NCBI GenBank assembly: GCA_003024985.2
Contig: PXIH01S0004681.1
Reading direction: 5' to 3' (one strand)
From: Euperipatoides rowelli
Taxonomy: Eukaryota; Onychophora; Udeonychophora; Euonychophora; Peripatopsidae
DNA length: 10,733 nt
Shown here: positions 7,121 through 10,733 of the stretch, piece after piece
Layout of the letters: each line of letters starts with the position of its first letter
How positions within the stretch are numbered: position 1 is the stretch's first letter
Translations under genes and position numbers: made by a program
Notes under the pieces: model-generated
Databases searched by the model: none
The model's input: only the letters and a program-made list of their open reading frames with translations
Told to the model about the DNA's origin: nothing

Positions 7121-7790
7121 ACAGCAGCAGCCTTAACTCGGCTCCTGAGCCAGATCAGCAGTGTTATAATTAGAGTACAGAACAGCTCCAACACTTTACT
7201 TTCTCCATGTGTCCTTAGGAAAGGAACAACATCCCAAATTATCAGCAATATTTTACTTGGCGGAATTTAGTAATGCAAGTTGATCAAGTCGAGCTCATCT
7301 TTGATTAAAGCAAAATTAGCTTTATTTAAGTTGAATTCAGAACTATTCCAGGAGCATTTTGTATTAGTTTACAAATTTATCTGGTGTTTTCAGCACTTGA
7401 TCTGTGGCCCGACCACGGCAGAGCAAAGATTATAGAATATCAGGTGGTTCTATGTCTTATATTTGAAGCAAGATTCAAGCCCAAAAAGCTTAACTTTTAG
7501 TTTAAAAGTTATAGTGTGGAATTCGGACAATCTCTCAAAGACATTGCACAGATAACCTTAAATTCAGATTCATCAGATTTCTGTACAATCAAGTACTGTT
7601 TATGTTTGACAAAATACTTACAGGTAATACATCTTGATTTTTTTTTTAAATAATGTGATAATTTATTTTTTTGTTGAGGTAAATGACTGTTATTACAGTA
7701 TCTTAACTAGGGTCATTGTTGAGTACAACAGGTTTAATAATATGCCTCATTCACACAGGATTAAAGTTTTAGTCAACCTCCAGAATAAAA
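7121..7790 (+). other. Candidate last exon and 3' UTR, unidentified gene
   Basis: A good acceptor, TTTCTTTCAG at 7111-7120, precedes less AT-rich sequence. Two frames are possible after it. One is open for 49 codons to TAG at 7268-7270 (starts TAAALTRLLSQISSVIIRVQ). The other encodes SSSLNSAPEPDQQCYN and stops at 7171-7173, and reads like a hydrophilic protein tail. AATAAA at 7784-7789 followed by a GT-rich stretch could end the transcript. Alternatively, CAG|GTAATA at 7620-7628 could be a donor closing an internal exon. No upstream exon is recognised in the window, so the gene is unproved. Confidence 0.3.
7784..7789 (+). promoter_or_regulatory. AATAAA polyadenylation signal candidate
   Basis: A canonical AATAAA followed within a few bases by a GT-rich stretch (TTGTTGCTGGTGT), the usual layout of a 3' processing site. 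It would serve the candidate exon starting at 7121. In AT-rich DNA the hexamer also occurs by chance. Confidence 0.3.
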
Positions 7791-7962
7791 TTGTTGCTGG
7801 TGTAAAACCAACTTTTTACTTGTGTTCACACATAAACTTTTCTTTTACCAAGGATGTCGGTGAATTGACATTTTTTATTATGATCAGCAGAAGTCTTTAA
7901 CGAGGCTGTGCAATATTTCAAAGTCAACACAATTTCAAAAGGATTACCGTAAAATGCCGAGC

Positions 7963-7980
7963 AAGGGCGCATGCGCTCTT
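7963..7980. repeat. Near-palindrome at the element's left end
   Basis: AAGGGCGC, AT, GCGCTCTT: the arms match at 7 of 8 positions. The right arm is the first GCGCTCTT word of the repeat family, so the inverted terminus and the first direct repeat meet here head to head. Confidence 0.7.
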
Positions 7981-8012
7981 ATTATTCATTTAGGGGGGAA
8001 ATGGAGGGGGGG

Positions 8013-8605
8013 GGGTCTCTTGTTCGGCTCCATGCTAGAGAATCTTAGATTTACCACAATGCATTGCAAAATTGACCAGGCGCTCTTGTTTGGATACAAT
8101 CAGAATTCCTTAAAAATAATTTTTTTCAAAACGGCACCCTTGCTTGGACATGCTTCCCAAAACTTTAGGAAAATGGCTGGTACACACTAAAACATGATGT
8201 CGCACATCAATTAAAGGTTGTGCCAAGTAAGTGCGCCATCTAAATTAAAACATTCACTTTTTAATTTACAGGCCTCTTTCGTTCTGTTTATGAGGATTCA
8301 ACGTTATTCACAGAAGCTACAATATATGAGATGATGTAAAACACATAAAAATGACGCCACAGCATAATAATGTCATCTGGTGACTGAAATTTTTTACATG
8401 GCGCTCTTGTATGGATACCCTGTCCTGAACCTTAGATGAGGTGAAATGAAGCAAAAATTTAGGGGGGCGCTCTTGCTTGGATACCCCTTGGATTGCCTTC
8501 AGAGTGATAAAAAAGTNAAAATGCAGTGATGGTGCTCTTGTTCAGCAATGGCGCTATATACCTATGTTTTGACAAGAAATAGGGGGGGGGGGCGCCCTTG
8601 CTTTG
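8013..8605 (+). repeat. Degenerate direct repeats GGCGCTCTTGYTTGGATACC, ~65-bp period
   Basis: Copies start at 8013, 8079, 8133, 8400, 8466, 8531 and 8591, in the same orientation. Spacings are 66, 54, 267, 66, 65 and 60 bp; the long gap equals about four periods and may hold eroded units. The best copies are 8400-8420 and 8466-8485. Each unit is followed by an AT-rich tail often containing CTTAGA or CTTTAGG. One unknown base (N) lies at 8517. Confidence 0.8.
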
Positions 8606-8635
8606 TGGGGCGCTTTTGGTCGGCATTCTACGGTA

Positions 8636-9062
8636 TTTATCTTTTTTTTTTGCTAATTTAAAAAATTATGATACACTTTGAGTAGGCTAAACAAAGAAAG
8701 AAAAAACAACTATAATATTTTTTTTTCTTGTTTATTCAAAATGTATCTAATTAATTTAAATTTGTATTTTCATTATCAAATTATCCTTATCATATATTAT
8801 GTTTTAAATGTAGCCTAATTATAACACAATTTAAGAAAAATACAATATCGCAATTTTTTTTTAAAAAAAAAATAAGATTATTTTTCTGTCATTCTAATAT
8901 CTAACTTATGTTAAGGTAATTATTATTACTTTTTTGTTCTTTTTTCACTACTTTATAAGCATCTTTAAATATTTCATTAAATAAATAAAATTAAATTTAT
9001 GCCTAGATGGTTAGTTATTTACTGTGCAGGTCCTAAATATATATACAAACATACTTTTCTCC
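8636..9062. other. AT-rich non-coding stretch
   Basis: No gene or recognised repeat family, mainly A and T runs. It contains a second exact copy (8693-8710) of an A-rich 18-mer seen at 902-919. Confidence 0.65.
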
Positions 9063-9260
9063 TATTTATTACTAGCAAATACGTTCTCATTGGATTTTGT
9101 TTTCCTGATGTCCCCAGTAAAAAGTTTTCCCTTATTTAATACCGGGTAAAATGTAGGGGGAAAAGTTTTACTTATTTATTACTTTTACTTGCGTTCCCAT
9201 TGGATTAATTTTCCTGATGTCCTGGAGGAAAGTAAAATTTTACTAGTGTCCTGGAGGAAA
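9063..9260 (+). repeat. ~110-bp tandem duplication with hairpin potential
   Basis: TATTTATTAC occurs at 9063-9072 and 9173-9182, CATTGGATT at 9088 and 9198, and TTCCTGATGTCC at 9102-9113 and 9211-9222. The offsets are 109-110 bp. A shorter repeat, GTCCTGGAGGAAA, follows at 9219-9231 and 9248-9260. Between the copies, AGTAAAAAGTTTTCCC and GGGGAAAAGTTTTACT are imperfect inverted complements. This may be a fragment of an unrecognised interspersed repeat. Confidence 0.65.
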
Positions 9261-9977
9261 ATAAGTCACGTGTGAATCAGGTTATAGTTTAAGTGTTAGT
9301 ATGACTTGTTTGTAATAATTACATTATTCATAATAATGTTAATTTTGCTATTTCCTTAAAGTGTATTACAAATGCAATTTGTAACTTTGACAGTTTAGTT
9401 TAATTTTGCCAAAAAAGAGTGTTTAATCCATCAAATTTTCTTATTTCCTGAAAATAGAAGTTTTAGATCAAATTTTACAAACAAAAGAAAGTAGGCTTAT
9501 TACTTTGTGTTAAATAGGAAAAACTTGCTGTTTGTTTTGAGTGGTGTTTAGCATGACATATACAGGCCTTCTATTGTAAACACGGATATCAAACTTCAAT
9601 TTTAAACCTTTTTAAATGAGGTAGGCTAACAAAATTTGAGAATTAAACATACATTTTTTTTTTTGCAAATGAAACTTAAATTTACCAAGTTTAAAATATT
9701 TAGCATTGATAATACGCTTTAAAGCTCTACGACATTTTGTTTTGTTCACTGGTTGAAAGCTTTTTCATCACATTTTAAATATGTTTAACTCTATTATTTT
9801 TTCATTGGGGATACATTGAGCTTCCAGAATAAATATGTTACGATATTATGCGACCGAGAGTGATCGACTCTAGAACAGGCATGATATTTCCTTTCACTTG
9901 CACATTGACAACATCTTTGCACTGTAATGCTTCGGCAGATTATCCATCTCAATTCTTATCTTTATTTGATATTTTTT
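9261..9977. other. AT-rich non-coding stretch
   Basis: No open frame of note. A CACGTG hexamer is at 9267-9272 and an AGAGT/ACTCT short inverted repeat near 9855-9869. TAGGCT-type words occur near 9491 and 9621. Nothing supports a gene. Confidence 0.65.
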
Positions 9978-10022
9978 TTCTCCTCTGGAGAATTTCTTTA
10001 TCGCAAAGATAAAAGAGGAGAA
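9978..10022. repeat. Composite hairpin, 15 paired bases with one bulge
   Basis: TTCTCCTCT (9978-9986) pairs perfectly with AGAGGAGAA (10014-10022), and TTTATC with GATAAA (10008-10013) around the loop GCAAA. The right arm is continuous, while the left is interrupted by the 10-base GGAGAATTTC. The start of that insert also pairs with TTCTCC (TTCTCC, TCT, GGAGAA), giving a second, competing hairpin. No T-run or other processing signal identifies a known RNA family. Confidence 0.75.
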
Positions 10023-10733
10023 CAGCAACACTTCAATTCTTTTGTAGATTGACTATTTTGGAAGTCAAGGAAAATATATATTTTTTTTTTTTCTTGAGGA
10101 TTTCTCAAAATGAAAATTTGGCATTTGCGGTTTTCCACTGAATATGAGCCTTTGTAAAGTAAATATCTTTCAGACTTAGGCTGTAGTCTGTAGTCATGAC
10201 CAAGGGCAAAAACTTACGCAAATATTTAGTAGCCTGAAGAAACATGAACTGTCTTGTGAAATTCTTCTGAGGAACTGATAACTTTTTTTTTTATCTTTCC
10301 ACTTAAAAAAGCTTACATTTTTTTTACTTTAAAAAAAGCCCCCACACCCCTCTTTTCGGCATAAAAAGTTCATTGATGGTTTGCTTATGTCAGCATATTG
10401 ATCCCAAAAGCTACTTTCGTGTAGTGTTTTTTCATTAACGAGAAGCAAATGCAAACACATGCATAGACCTAAATTACACCAGGGGCAACACCAGCACAGT
10501 AAAAACAGGTCATTTAAAGACTGCACTGTGAAAAATCAGGGCTGCACTGCCTAAATTAGTTTTTGATTGTAGGCCTATATACTGATCAACTCTGCTTGTG
10601 ACCTAGCTATAAGCTTTAGACTGCTCTCTATCAAATGTTTAATACTTAATCTGTTTGCTAATAGGTAACTCTTATTTAAGATGTCATACAGCCTGTTTCC
10701 ATGGGCGCTTATAGCTCGATCCCAGTCGGCTCG
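10023..10733. other. AT-rich non-coding stretch
   Basis: No supportable gene. A Cys-rich minus-strand frame at 10329-10526 lacks an ATG start and any known motif. CTGCACTG is repeated at 10521 and 10542. A weak tRNA B-box-like word lies at the very end. Confidence 0.6.

Larger units (their letters stand above)
7945..8635. mobile_element. Inverted-repeat element filled with ~65-bp direct repeats
   Basis: The left end TACCGTAAAATGCCGAGCAA (7945-7964, homology to 7970) and the right end at 8610-8635 are inverted copies with about 22 of 26 bases matching. The flanks fit either a TA duplication (TA|CCGT...ACGG|TA) or an ATT duplication (ATT|ACCGT...ACGGT|ATT), typical of a non-autonomous DNA transposon. 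Most of the interior is a degenerate array of units starting GGCGCTCTTG. The 691-bp element has no coding frame worth calling; the open frame across 7954-8190 is read from the repeat units. The superfamily is unidentified. Confidence 0.7.

Noticed and set aside
7634-7900. 88-codon plus-strand open frame
   Set aside because: It starts at TTG, is rich in Phe, Ile, Asn and Val as expected from AT-rich DNA, and overlaps the candidate 3' UTR and its AATAAA. No motif was recognised.
7954-8190. 78-codon plus-strand open frame
   Set aside because: It lies inside the inverted-repeat element and is read from the GGCGCTCTTG repeat units; there is no domain.
10329-10526. Cys-rich 65-codon minus-strand frame
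   Set aside because: It begins at GTG rather than ATG, and a stop lies just upstream. The Cys spacing fits no zinc-finger or secreted-peptide pattern I know, and there is no signal peptide with a clear cleavage site.
10713-10723. tRNA B-box-like word (AGCTCGATCCC), possible SINE head
   Set aside because: About 7 of 10 defined positions match. No A-box is seen at the right distance, and the window ends before a SINE body could be judged.
1-10733. CRISPR arrays, bacterial operons, phage or defence systems
   Set aside because: No regularly spaced identical repeats, no ribosome-binding-site-led gene clusters and no such protein motifs. The sequence is eukaryotic in character.

Overview
The window looks like AT-rich, non-coding DNA from an animal nuclear genome, most likely an invertebrate. 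It has long A/T homopolymers, no bacterial-style packed genes, degenerate retrotransposon and MITE-like remains, and a recurrent TAGGCCTA-type word. I cannot name the species. No intact protein-coding gene is visible. Apart from the retroelement remains, the long open frames are either low-complexity chance frames or lie inside repeats.

Layout. 1-1597: AT-rich intergenic or intronic DNA with a palindrome, simple repeats and one doubtful 100-codon minus-strand frame. From 1598: a possible hAT-type transposon end, then a ~78-bp tandem duplication (1861-1980). About 2019-4347, minus strand: a decayed Ty3/gypsy retrotransposon. Read in its own 5'->3' direction it holds the end of reverse transcriptase, RNase H, the integrase zinc finger, the integrase DD35E core, the integrase C-terminal domain, a polypurine tract and the 3' LTR. 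Gag, protease, the RT active site and the 5' LTR are missing. The fragment stops a few bases from a perfect 14-bp-arm palindrome (4353-4383). On the other side and the opposite strand lie a short plausible coding start (4672-4761) and the C-terminal half of a retropepsin-like protease (from 4897), probably from a second retroelement or a captured copy.

5374-7120: AT-rich DNA holding a 211-bp MITE-like element (6756-6966) with TA flanks. 7121-~7800: a candidate last exon with 3' UTR on the plus strand. 7945-8635: a second inverted-repeat-bounded element filled with ~65-bp direct repeats. 9063-9260: a ~110-bp tandem duplication. 9978-10022: a strong composite hairpin. The rest is AT-rich and featureless.

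Nothing here forms a working pathway. The window is a layered deposit of dead mobile elements. The observations most worth checking are the palindrome at the retroelement breakpoint, the inverted-repeat element built of satellite-like units, and the protease fragment with splice-like borders.
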